The position numbers and the translations under genes were made by a program. A stretch of DNA of 64,000 nt. Source: Undaria pinnatifida. Lineage: Eukaryota; Sar; Phaeophyceae; Laminariales; Alariaceae. Where the stretch lies: positions 16,035,966 to 16,099,965 of the forward strand of contig JABAKD010000025.1 in NCBI GenBank assembly GCA_012845835.1. Reading direction: 5' to 3'. Of the stretch, positions 35,695 through 45,239 are shown piece by piece (within the stretch, counting starts at the first letter, position 1; every line of letters begins with the position of its first letter). The notes under the pieces were generated by a model that had not been told where the DNA came from, did no database searches, and saw only the letters and a program-made list of their open reading frames with translations.

Positions 35695-36679
35695 ACCCGA
35701 CCCGACACTACTCGACCCGACCCGACACGACCCGACACGACCCGACCCGACACGACTCGACACGACCCGAACCGACACTACACGACACGACACGACACGT
35801 CACGACACGACTCGGCACGACATGATCCGACACGACACGACACGATCGGGTCCGGACCCAACGCGACCCGATGTGGCCGGACCTGAACCGAGCCGACATT
35901 ACACGACACGACTCGGCACGAATGGACCTCAACCGAACCGACATGACACGACACGACCCGACACGACCTGACACGACCCGACACGACCGGACACTTGCAG
36001 ACACGACTCCAAACGACCCGATGCTTCCCCGACACGACCCGTGGGATTTCAATCACCGCCTGGCCCGATCCAGCCCGACCCGACTCGACTCGCGAGGTTC
36101 TTTCGGGCTAGGTCATGATCCAGGGAAAATCTTGGCCATGAGGTGGGCCACCCTACGGACCAAGTAACTGATCACACTATTGGGCCCAATCGTAGCAGTA
36201 TTGGGTCGTATGGACCTACGGACGGGCAACAGCTATGCAGGAGTGCTCTGGCCCTGTACTGGTAACCCACACGAAGGTTTGTCGAATGTTACATCTCTGA
36301 TACTAGTTGATGGCTGGTCCCCCGGATGACTTCTGGCAGAAGGGGGGACGGAGCCGTTCGTTCAGGCAAGTGACAACGCCTTCCAGCTATAAAAGGGACA
36401 ATTTCTATAAACCGCAAAGTCGTAACGGGGTAGAGGGGATGCGATAACGCTAGTCCGCCCTGAACGGTATATGCAGATTGACAGAAATGTCAGGTGGAAC
36501 TACATCCATCCGGACATTTCGGACAGCGGATCGAAGACGCGGCTATTAAAAAACCCTTCCCACACTTCGAACTTGCAAAGCGGAAGCCTGGCGGATCGGC
36601 GCAAAGCACAGCAGGCACCACACGCCCCTCTTATCCGTGCGTGAAAGCCAACATGACGCGCATAATTGGAATCAAACTC

Positions 36680-36935
36680 ACAAGTGCCAACATATCGGTA
36701 CGGGAAAGTCGCAGGAACGCCTATAGTGCGAAGCAGTCGTCGATAGTCCGAACATATACGTGAAATGAGTCAGACTCCAAAAGTCTAAACATAGTCCGAA
36801 CATACCGGTACGTGGAGGGGCTCGTCCAAGGCAAGTCAGACGTCAACAACAGTCTGAACATACCGGCACGTGACCGCCAATGAAACGCGTGCGAGGCGAA
36901 TTAGACACCAAACGTCTCAACATATTGGTACGTGA
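36680..36935. repeat. Degenerate tandem repeat of about 60 bp
   Basis: AACATATCGGTACG, AACATATACGTG, AACATACCGGTACGTG, AACATACCGGCACGTG and AACATATTGGTACGTG recur at intervals of about 60 bp, each preceded by a GTC-AGAC/GTCTGA-type word. Unknown origin. Confidence 0.6.
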
Positions 36936-37094
36936 ATGCCAACAGAACAAGCTAAAATCACTATAAACGCCCAAACGAATAACCGTACAAGCGGTGTCGC
37001 TCGTGTAACTAGCAACAACATCGTCGTCGATTATATGCCTCGTATTGGTCAGGCAAAAAATATATTTTCAAATTTTGACCCATCCAGGTATATA

Positions 37095-37835
37095 AAATAA
37101 TAATGAAAATACACTCCAGCTGTGAGATGGAAGATTTTGTCGAAACTCATATTTGCAAGCTGTGTGTGAAACTCCGATCGCGCGTAATACGGGGTGCGTG
37201 TCCTCCTTAAGAATTGGTCGGCGAATCCCCTTGCAACTACAGTGTGGCTATCAGGGTCAACAGGGTGATGTTAGTCAGTCTGTGCGGGGAAACATAAAAC
37301 CCGTTTTTGAGGGGGACAAAATCTGACAGCTAGCTGTGGAAGGGAATGCATCAGTTTATCTAGTGTATCCTGTAAGTCGTATAACCGGTGAGGGGAGGGC
37401 GGAGTTTTTAAGGGCGTGGGGGCATGGATTTGAACAAGAGGGAGCGCGGCGGGGGGGGTGGGGATGGGCGGGGCAACTCAATCTGTGCGCGGGAACAATA
37501 AATTCTTCAAGGAGATAAATCTGACGGTTTTGGAAGGAATGAACCAATTTCTTATGTATGTCCTTTAAGTCGTACAATCAGCGACGAGAGAGCGGAGTGT
37601 TGGAGGGGGTGGGTGGGTCGGTGGGGGGTAGGGGGGGGTTGGGGCACAAGGGTTTTAACACCTTTAGATCGCATAGATGTAGGGGTTTGCTATACGTATA
37701 GTGCTAGGTCTAGGCGATGGTGTGGGTGGTGGTGGGAAGGAGGGGGCGTTGGGGGGGCGGGGGGTGAATTGGAGCAGCGGCATGGATGGCTCTAGAAAGA
37801 TAACGAGGTGATTTCGTATAAATATTAACGAAATA
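37095..37835. mobile_element. G-tract foldback element, copy E4 (left arm plus modules)
   Basis: Left terminus GAAAATACACTCCAGCTGTG, then the full arm (GATCGCGCGTAATACG, CAACTACAGTGTGGC, ATCAGGGTCAACAGGGTGAT), G runs, and a 3' module with GTGCTAGGTCTAGGCGATGG and GATGGCTCTAGAAAGATAACG. The right arm is absent. Confidence 0.7.
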
Positions 37836-37839
37836 TTAT

Positions 37840-39090
37840 GTTACCCGACCCACGGCGAAGGCGTGAAGTACTTCGAACCAAGGAAACCATTGGCGAAGAC
37901 GTCAATGTGGTAGGATTGACCAGTATAGACCCAGAGACCGACTACATGCTGTGCAGGGGCGTGCCGCTGGCTCTGTACTGGGTACTCATACGAGCGTTTC
38001 TTGGATTATACATCAGATCATCTGTGGTATTAATTGCTTGCTGTCCGCCGAACACCTTCTGACGAAAGGGGGGCGAAGCCGTTCATTCAAGCAAACGGTA
38101 GTAGAGTATCCTGTTAAATATAGCTTATATCAACCAATAAAATGTGGCACTCGGGGTATTACGGGATGTACGGTAGCCCAGGAAAAATATTTGGAAAGTC
38201 TGTTGGCTATAGCGAACGGGACATTGCGGGGTGTCTGCCATAGTGATAATTGTTACATTGTGGCCAGGTGATGGACAGTGCATTTGTGGTTTGGGGAGGT
38301 ACGGGGGATTATGGCCCGTGGGCGAGCGTGGTGGGGAGCAGCTTGTGCCCCCCTCCATCTCACTCTTCTCTACACCCACCTCTCCCCGTCTTCTCTCTGT
38401 TTTCGCTTGGGTACTGCTGTAATATTCAAGACATAAACACTACCTGGTATCTCATTTTACCTCGGGCATACTGCAGAGGGCAGTAGTTTGTCTAAGCACA
38501 CAGCTCGGGGCTGTTGTTGCTACTCCGTCTCCTGAACATCACTGCCATTGAATATATCCCACAGGCATAAAGGGGAAAATAAACCATAACGCCGCCACGA
38601 GGTAGAGGGGCTACCATTACATAATGCCGAATGCACATTATTTATTTTGAGAAGGACGTATGGGAGCTCCTCTTTTTCTGAGGCTCCTCGCGTGAGGAAC
38701 TCTTCTAGTCTATACATTTTACCTCACTCCACAAAAACGATTTGGAGAAAAATGGAGCGCTACCCGGCTAAGGCTACGCTATTGTAGTATCATACCCATT
38801 CTTCATTGCCGGTTTTGGGCTATCATACTCGCACCAGTGACTCTGCACCTCACTCACGAAACGACATCACGCGATTTTGCTTCGCGTATGTATGGTAGCG
38901 ACGCATTCCATTGCGGATATATATCGCCAAGTTAAACCACGAAAGCTCAAGACCTCGACGGAACAGGTGTGTCACTAGCGCGAGGGACCCCAAGCCACTG
39001 CTACAAAACTCCCCCAAAAGTAAAGCAAACCCCTACCGTGGTAGCCACTGTAACCGATGAACAACCCCGTGGCCTATATAGGTATATATA
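37840..39090. other. No recognisable gene
   Basis: Short frames on both strands, without domains. Single ends of the MITE-like family occur near 38670-38790. Confidence 0.4.
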
Positions 39091-39100
39091 CAACACAGAT

Positions 39101-39645
39101 ACGTGCATGCTACGGTAGGTGTGCAGCATTTCATGTTATAAGAGGCTCCTTTTTTCAATCGAGGGGCTCTTTATTACCTCTCCCAAACACTGATTCGAGA
39201 GAAAACCAAAAGTGCCACCCGATGAGCAAGCCCATGGGCCTATTCACAGCTATGATACCACGAAAATCGTCGCAAAAAGAAAAATCAATCAAGACCGACG
39301 ATTTTGCCCTAAGGAGCCCCGTCCTTCACAAAATATAAACAGCCTACAAGTCCTCTCCTCCATCGTCGAACGTGCGCTACGATATAAGTGACACTTTTGT
39401 GCTCAAACGTTTCGTGAATGACGGGGTTTCCTAATAACCCAAATTTGTCGGAATTTCTTTATTTTATTAATCGTTTGATTCGTTTTATACTTAAGACCGA
39501 GAGGGGCAATTTCGTTGGTAACACTTTTGTTTGGCCCCAAATCAGTTTTTGGGAGAGGTATAGTCTATAGACTAGAGCTCCTCAAGCGAGACTCAGAAAC
39601 AAGATGGTGATGTCACCTCTTCCGTCGCGAGTCTCCCGCGTCCAA
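39101..39645. mobile_element. Two adjoining MITE-like elements
   Basis: The first (about 39101-39377) starts GTGCATGCTACGGTAGGTG and contains GCCCATGGGCCTA and AAGGAGCCCCGTCCTTCA. The second (about 39374-39645) starts GCGCTACGATATAAGTGACA, contains TTTCGTGAATGACGGGG, and ends CACCTCTTCCGTCGCGAG. They abut head to tail. Confidence 0.55.
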
Positions 39646-40339
39646 AAAATGTAGTTCGAAACAAGGTTGAACTTTCGACGACCTTGGTCTGAGGATTATC
39701 ATCATTTAGAAAACGTTCCAGCCCAAAATTGTACCTCTGACCACCATGGTGTTACGGTACGGGGGAGCTACTCCCTTTTTCACTACTGGGTTTAAGCGAT
39801 TCGCCCGAGTGACTCTGTACCTCAAAGAGTTTCATATTTTTTAGGCAACTTTTTTGGTGCCGCGTAGCTAACCAAACCATAACAGCAAGAAGACTTACGA
39901 CCGCACAGGGATGGGGAGGTCACTCGCTATAACCATTCCACACGGCAGTTTCATGTCCCAAACAATAAATGGCACGAAAGCTTAGGACCGCACCGGAATA
40001 GGGGGGTCACTCGCGCGAGTGACTCCGAGCCGCGGCGCAAAGAGGCCCTGAAGATGACACCCCTACCGTTGCCACGGTCTTCTATCGTAGCACGCGCCGC
40101 GCTCGTTCTATGCAACGGCTCCCGAGCCCTCTCGTATACCTGGGAGGCCGGAGGGTGCATGTACTCATTCCTGTCGTGGGTGTGGGACGGCGGTTGCGGT
40201 CTTACCATGCATCTCAGCCTGGGTCGCCAGTTGGGAGGGGGTACGCATTTGGTGTTGAATGGGCTAATATCAAAGCTGTAAATCGCAAGGATGGGTGGGA
40301 CGCGTATGAAGGCACCAATAATGAGGCATGTATTATATG

Positions 40340-40425
40340 TTGAGGTATTAGTGGGGTATTAGTCCGTTTGACCACTTGCAACTGGTTAACCAATAGCTTA
40401 CCCAAACTCAGCCTTATATAACACA
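40340..40425 (-). repeat. Short interspersed repeat with A-box-like word (copy 4)
   Basis: The minus strand reads GGTAAGCTATTGGTTAACC, then TTGCAAGTGGTCAAACGG, as in copies 1 and 3. Confidence 0.5.
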
Positions 40426-41066
40426 TGGTTGCTCTCCCTCAGCCGTTTAACGGGGTTGTGGCGTACGAGGGTTGTGGCGTTCCGTCACTATCTACTAGGA
40501 TGGATGGGACGTGCATGAAGGCACCAAGTGAGGCATGGTTGTCCTCCCCCAGTCGTTTGACCGTTGACCGCATGCCTCCCTCTTTCGACACGGAGCACCG
40601 TGTTCCTCTAGGCTAACACTGTTGTTAGAGAATGGAGATACCTTCAATATTTGGGCAAGCTCATTCACGCCCATTACACGTAAAAGCTTCTAGTAGTGTA
40701 CCAGGACCTGGTATCTTGTCTCCGCCTGCGTGTGTATGTAGTCTAGAGTACGATATAGTGTAGCAAACCTCTCCGTGTCACACTCGTCTAGTCTAATTTA
40801 TTAAATTATTTAAAGTACGTCGGTCGGTGCATTTGTCAGCTATAAGTCTGGTGTTTGCATTTTCCTCTTTTTTTCTTGCTTCATAATGATATGACATGTA
40901 AGGTCCCCCTCCGGGAAGTGCCTAGGGGAGTGGCGCATGGACACATGATTATCGCTACTACTACCGGAAGCAATGACTAGAAAAAAAAAATGCCTGGAAA
41001 AATGATGAATTCGCTTTTTACCCGCAGTAGTACTTACTTCTTGGGTGTCAACGGCAGTAACTAGTA

Positions 41067-41073
41067 GCAGTAG
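41067..41073. repeat. Target-site duplication, left copy (GCAGTAG)
   Basis: GCAGTAG directly precedes the left terminal inverted repeat and is repeated directly after the right one at 43357-43363. Confidence 0.65.
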
Positions 41074-41164
41074 CAAGGGGCGCACAAAAAAAAAAAATCC
41101 CGGACACCTACCTCCAGTTTTTGCATTTGATCGGCAGGGAGGGGGGGGGTCTGCCAGCACACTT

Positions 41165-41240
41165 AATCCTATATAAAGGACTATGCAACTCTAATTCCTA
41201 TATAAAGAACCATGCAACACTAATTCCTATATAAAACAAA
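41165..41240 (+). promoter_or_regulatory. Triplicated 29-bp repeat, each with a TATA box
   Basis: CCTATATAAAG occurs at 41168 and 41197 and CCTATATAAAA at 41226, each in a 29-bp unit with TATGCAAC/CATGCAAC between. It lies about 50 bp upstream of ATG 41287 and just inside the left TIR of the element. A core promoter with three phased TATA boxes is the likely role. Confidence 0.55.
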
Positions 41241-41286
41241 GTGACTTGGCCATAGACTAGGCACTGGGTGCCACCCACGGCGGAAA

Positions 41287-42783
41287 ATGGGTTTAGTCGA
41301 ACAAGAGGCGAACCCTCGGCAACGTAGGTGTGAGGTCAGTGACACTTGGTGCCACTACTGTACGGGCGTAGTACATCGTCCTCGAGACGCCGCCAACACC
41401 ACGAGATCGAACCGGGCCAGTACACAAGCTTGCACAAGCCGACACAACGGCATCCGGCAAGCCCCACCCGCTCCCTCTTCATGCTGACCTCACCCATGCA
41501 TCAGAAGGGGCTGGAGCATCGAATACGGCCTCCTCGTCGTGCATTGGGGGGAAAGTCGTCTGCACGTTCTGTTCCAAGGAGATTCTGGTGTCAAGAATGC
41601 GGCTTCATGTTGCGGGGCACATCCTTGACAAGGTGTGGGCTGTGCATTCAATTTAATCCAATACTCTATGTGTGTAGTCTAGACTAGTGGTTGATCATAG
41701 CCATCGTTTGCTGCAATCTCAGAATCTTCGAACGTGCAATACACGGAACGCGTCGGAGTTCCTGACCTACATTCCGCACTGCGTTCCGTACACCAATCAC
41801 GCAGGGCTTGATGGGGAGCGGCACGTGTGGATTCTGCGGCCGAAACGACGGCTGTAAGTCCTGGGTGCACGCACCACAGACTGGCAAAGCAGCGCCGCGG
41901 ATACATTCCAGATGCCAGCTCGCGCCGAGACTGGCCAAAAGCCAAGGTCCAATCGCCTCAATAACTCTGAGGTCGGCACTCCGATCCACTCCGACTTCGC
42001 CGTGCACTAATGCGCCGCTGAAGTGCATATTCTGTGATAACCTCTGGGAGTGGAAATACTCTATGAATGACCACGTGGAAACACAGCACACCGGAGAAGT
42101 GAGGATGAGGAAGGATGATTCGGTCGGCCAAGATTTCCTCAAGAGCATCGTCGTCAGCGAGGATGAGAAAACCGCTGTGAAAGTAAGCCTACAAAAGGAT
42201 CTAAAAAAAAAGCGTGGGGCGCGTGGTACTCAAACAACCACGGTGATAGTCCGTGGGAAACGCAAAGGCGGGAATACCAGAAATCCCGTAGACGACTCCG
42301 GCGCTTCGGGCGAATCAAGCGATGGCGACAGGGACGGCGATGATGGAGACGGCGAGGAGGAGGAGGAGGAGGAGGAGGAGGAGGAGGAGGAGGAGGAGGA
42401 GGACGAGGAGGAGGACGAGGCGGGGGGGGGGGGGGGGGGCGGGGGCAGCCGTGGGGCGTGCCTCTGGCGTAGCCCCAGGCCAACGCAGGACAAGTCGGGT
42501 CAGGCGGAAGAAAAGGATGTAGGGAGAAGAGGAATCGGAGGAGGAAGAGGAAGAGGAAGAAGAAGAAGAGGAGGAAGAGGAAGAGGAAGAGAAAGAGAAA
42601 GAGGAAGTGGCAGAAGAAGAGAAAGAAGAATTGGAAAACGAAAACGAAGAAGAAGAGCCTTGCGGGGAGGGGGCGGGGGCGGCCGAGGGTTCGGGTGGCG
42701 GGGCTGCCTCAAATGTGATTTTAGGCGTAAGCAGTCTTGGCCGGGTTAGGTATAAGAAAAGATCGTGGGAGCAAGTAGAGTGA
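41287..42783 (+). CDS. Zinc-finger protein gene inside the TIR element (multi-exon, model partly uncertain)
   Basis: Exon 41372-41632 encodes a Pro/Thr-rich start and a finger VVCTFCSKEILVSRMRLHVA then GH (C-x2-C-x11-H-x3-H). Exon 41805 onward encodes CGFCGRNDGC, SRC, and a second finger with KCIFCDNLWEWKYSMNDH then VETQH (C-x2-C-x12-H-x4-H), then a Lys/Arg stretch (KDLKKKRGARG) and an acidic Glu run. The intron 41633-41804 (172 bp, GTGTGG...CACGCAG) joins them in phase 0. The spacing of the two fingers and the C-x2-C-G block recalls a family of fungal (agaricomycete) zinc-finger proteins found near DNA transposons; that is recollection, unverified. The start is unclear: ATG 41287 lies in another frame and would need a short intron or a frameshift. 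The 3' end is also unclear: after a run of 18 G, the acidic frame continues best in a second frame, passes a TAG at 42520, and ends GRVRYKKRSWEQVE then TGA at 42781. It may be a nuclear DNA-binding protein. Confidence 0.55.
42350..42445. repeat. GAG triplet run and 18-base G homopolymer
   Basis: GAG/GAC repeats (Glu/Asp run in the zinc-finger frame) lead into a G run of 18 bases, then C and more G. This tract is where the likely reading frame changes. Length errors or polymorphism here are easy to imagine. Confidence 0.9.
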
Positions 42784-43316
42784 GACGAGGAGAGAGGAGA
42801 GCCCTGCTTCGGGCGGGAGAGCTGATGCGGGCAGTTTCTGCAAACACCTGAAGGTGTCCGTCTATGATCGCAGGGAATATTATTATTGTTGCACGGCCGA
42901 AATCGGCCATTTTTTCATGTTTCTCCAACGGCCGATCTTGGCCGTTCGGGCAAAAAGGGGGAGGGGGGGGAAGCTTGGAGGGGAGGCGGGGGAGCAACGA
43001 CAAATAGCGAGCAAGATCATCTGCTTCACTACTACCACCGTGTTGTACTGTCTGTCTGTGGCGTCCATTTGATCCAAGTTTGATACAACATGCGTGAGGC
43101 CTTTTCCAGAAAGCAAGATTAGAACAGGACTTGACACAGCAAAACACGCTTGTGTACGGTAACAAAACCTTGCAAAAGTCCTAACCCCCGTCGATGGTGC
43201 TCCATGGTGCTTTCTTGATGATCAAAAAGCCACAAGACGACGTTAAACGGCCTCAACATTCGACGAAACTCGGGGAAAAAAAAACATTTTTTTCGGCGTC
43301 GGACCCGGGGGGGGGG

Positions 43317-43363
43317 GTAGGTAGGTGTCCGGGATTTTTTTTTTTGTGCGCCCTTGGCAGTAG
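43317..43363. repeat. Right terminal inverted repeat and right GCAGTAG duplication
   Basis: Inverse of 41074-41115, followed at 43357-43363 by GCAGTAG. Confidence 0.65.
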
Positions 43364-43364
43364 T

Positions 43365-44845
43365 TGTACTTTTATTAATAATAGCACTTTTGGGGTACTC
43401 GAGATAGAAGACGTGCCCACGACCGATCTGTTGTTATTGAGATAACACACACAACACACAAAACTTGCCGTATGATATTATAAAAAATGAAATGTATGAT
43501 TTCGAGAAGAGCGTCACATTTCGACCTCCAGGTTAGGGAGACCGCCGGAAAGCGAGAAGGGGCACGTGTGGCGTGGGATGCGGCTTACTGTCGAATACTA
43601 AGTAAATACTTAGCACCTATTGAGAACGAGGGAGCCTGACTCTGTTTCGAAATTATGAATACAGCAGTACTGTAGTACATGTTTGACGAGAATAGACTAC
43701 TCGTATACGAGATACATATCGCACTACGAATACGAATGAGTGTGATTATTAGAACAACAAATAAATGCATGCATTCAATTACCAACACAATGGACTATTT
43801 ACGGGGGACCCTAGTAAATAGGACCTACGGTGAACACAAAACCTTTATATTCATATATTTTTACCAACAATATTTGGTCCTATTTACTATCGTCCTCCGT
43901 GATCGTCTAGACATATAGACTACTACTAGTCTATACTTTGTACAAGTACACCTCATGTAGACTAAAGCGTCAGCAGGTCGAAAAACGAGAGGTTCATCGA
44001 TGGGCAGTCGCGTGGCTGGTGGGGTGCGTTTTTCACTTGATTTAGAATGCAGCCGTTTTTGAGAAAAAAAGGACCGGGGTGTATAGACTAGTCAATCGGG
44101 TTTAGACTTTAGACTGGTCTAGTCTACTTGTTGTACTTGTTTTTGGTTATTGCCCAAATCAAATCGACCGGTACTCTGTCTTATCTATCTGGCAGAAAAG
44201 GCTTCGATCTCGTATATTAATAATGTATGGATGTTTGTGTTGTCATGGTGTGTGTGTGGTGTGCATGTGCTCATCTGTCATACCTTTGATTAGCAGCAGC
44301 TCATCATGAGCTAGCGCATGTACTTCGAAGTAGCTCTTATAGCTTAATAATTATGTAGCTCCCGTAGCTCACCGGTGTCATGAGCTACAATCGAAAAGAG
44401 ATATTCCGAGCTACCGTGAGCTGATTCGTCCGGGGTGTGGATCGCTGTGTGCGGTGCTGCTGTACAGATGATCTTGGATCTAGTACTACTGCTGTTTATT
44501 ATACTGAAACCACAGAGGTATTTACAGCTCGCGCGCATGAGAGACTGCAGCAACTTCAGTGCTAGACTAATAATAATGGTGCCCATCAGGGCCATCGTTG
44601 ACTATAACAACATTTGACATTGTCACAGAAGTACCTCGTCGTGCTGTACCTCGTACACCTCTCTGTACCTGGTACTCTTGTGTTATTATTGTTGTATATC
44701 CCGCGTTCTACTAGTCTAGTCTAGTCTGTACTAATAATACACTGCTTGCTGCTGCTTGCTGTTGTTGTGAACCTCTCTCCTACTCATTATAAAAAGTTAC
44801 TATCCTGATATAGACTAGTCTAGTCTAGTAGACTAGACTATCATA
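43365..44845. other. No recognisable gene; rich in TAGTCTAGACTAG words
   Basis: AT-rich stretch with repeated CTAGTCTAG/TAGACTAGT words near 43900-44110 and 44705-44840 and repeated GAGCTAC/GTAGCTC words near 44300-44420. No open frame stands out. Confidence 0.4.
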
Positions 44846-44847
44846 GA

Positions 44848-44880
44848 AGCTGCTGCTGCTGCTGCTGCTGCTGTTGTTGT
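44848..44880. repeat. CTG trinucleotide microsatellite
   Basis: About ten CTG triplets followed by TTG triplets. A shorter CTG run follows at 44892-44902. Confidence 0.9.
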
Positions 44881-44912
44881 ATCTCGTTATGATGCTGCTG
44901 CTGTTACAGTAC

Positions 44913-45173
44913 CTCGAACTGTTGTTGATGCTGCTGCATTTGCGAGGCAGTCAGCAGGCGATTTAACGCTCCAGCAGACCCAACAATAACTGCAATGTGC
45001 TTTAGACTTATGTAGGCGAGCTCGACAAAATGGTTCATGGCACGCGCTAGCATTGCGGGAAATTTCCCCCGGCTGTGGAACCAAGTCCATTTCAGGATTT
45101 TCAACTGCGACTGCGGCGGAAAAGGAGCGAAGGGTTCAAACGCTGGGCCAAGGTCAAGCAAGGTCTTCAAGCT
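44913..45173 (-). CDS. Possible single minus-strand exon (87 codons), unknown protein
   Basis: On the minus strand an open 261-nt block lies between an acceptor-like GAGACCAG and a donor-like GTACTG, both in phase 0. The peptide runs SLKTLLDLGPAFEPFAPFPP, LKILKWTWFHSRGKFPAMLA, NHFVELAYISLKHIAVIVGS, then a Gln-rich tail QMQQHQQQFE. It reads like protein and not like the surrounding simple sequence, but no flanking exon was found and no family is recognised. The Gln tail overlaps the edge of a CTG microsatellite. It could be an isolated relic. Confidence 0.3.
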
Positions 45174-45239
45174 CTGGTCTCTAAAACTTAGACACGCACA
45201 ACAAGTAATCGTGCCAAGTATATACCTTTTTTTGTATCC

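Larger units (their letters stand above)
33346..36085. repeat. CCCGA pentanucleotide satellite, right block
   Basis: About 2.7 kb. It contains single-base and two-base register slips (CCCCGA, CCGACCGAC) between 33820 and 35420. The higher-order block recurs at 34109-34274 and 35529-35694. The array decays after 35700 into CACGA/CCCGA mixtures and fades near 36085. Confidence 0.97.
41074..43356. mobile_element. 2.28-kb TIR element carrying a zinc-finger gene
   Basis: The left terminus (41074-41115) reads CAAGGGGCGCAC, an A-run, then TCCCGGACACCTACCTCC. The right terminus (43317-43356) is its inverse: GGTAGGTGTCCGGGA, a T-run, GTGCGCCCTTG. There is one extra G on the left and a one-base difference in the homopolymer. 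Both ends are bordered by GCAGTAG. Inside lie a triplicated TATA repeat, a multi-exon zinc-finger gene, and two perfect small hairpins (GGCCG...CGGCC at about 42893, ACGGCC...GGCCGT at about 42931). No transposase with a recognisable DDE core is seen. Either the zinc-finger protein is a remnant or accessory of the transposition machinery, or it is captured cargo. Confidence 0.65.

Noticed and set aside
28096-36167. Very long open frames (up to about 850 codons) reading RPDPT or GRVGS repeats on both strands
   Set aside because: A 5-bp repeat without stop codons is open in several frames at once. All such frames are products of the CCCGA satellite, with no start context, no introns and no non-repeat domain.
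42322-42522. Arg-rich frame MATGTAMMETARRRRRR region
   Set aside because: Its first half is the +1 shadow of the Glu run of the zinc-finger gene. Only the part after the G run may be a real continuation, which is discussed with that gene.
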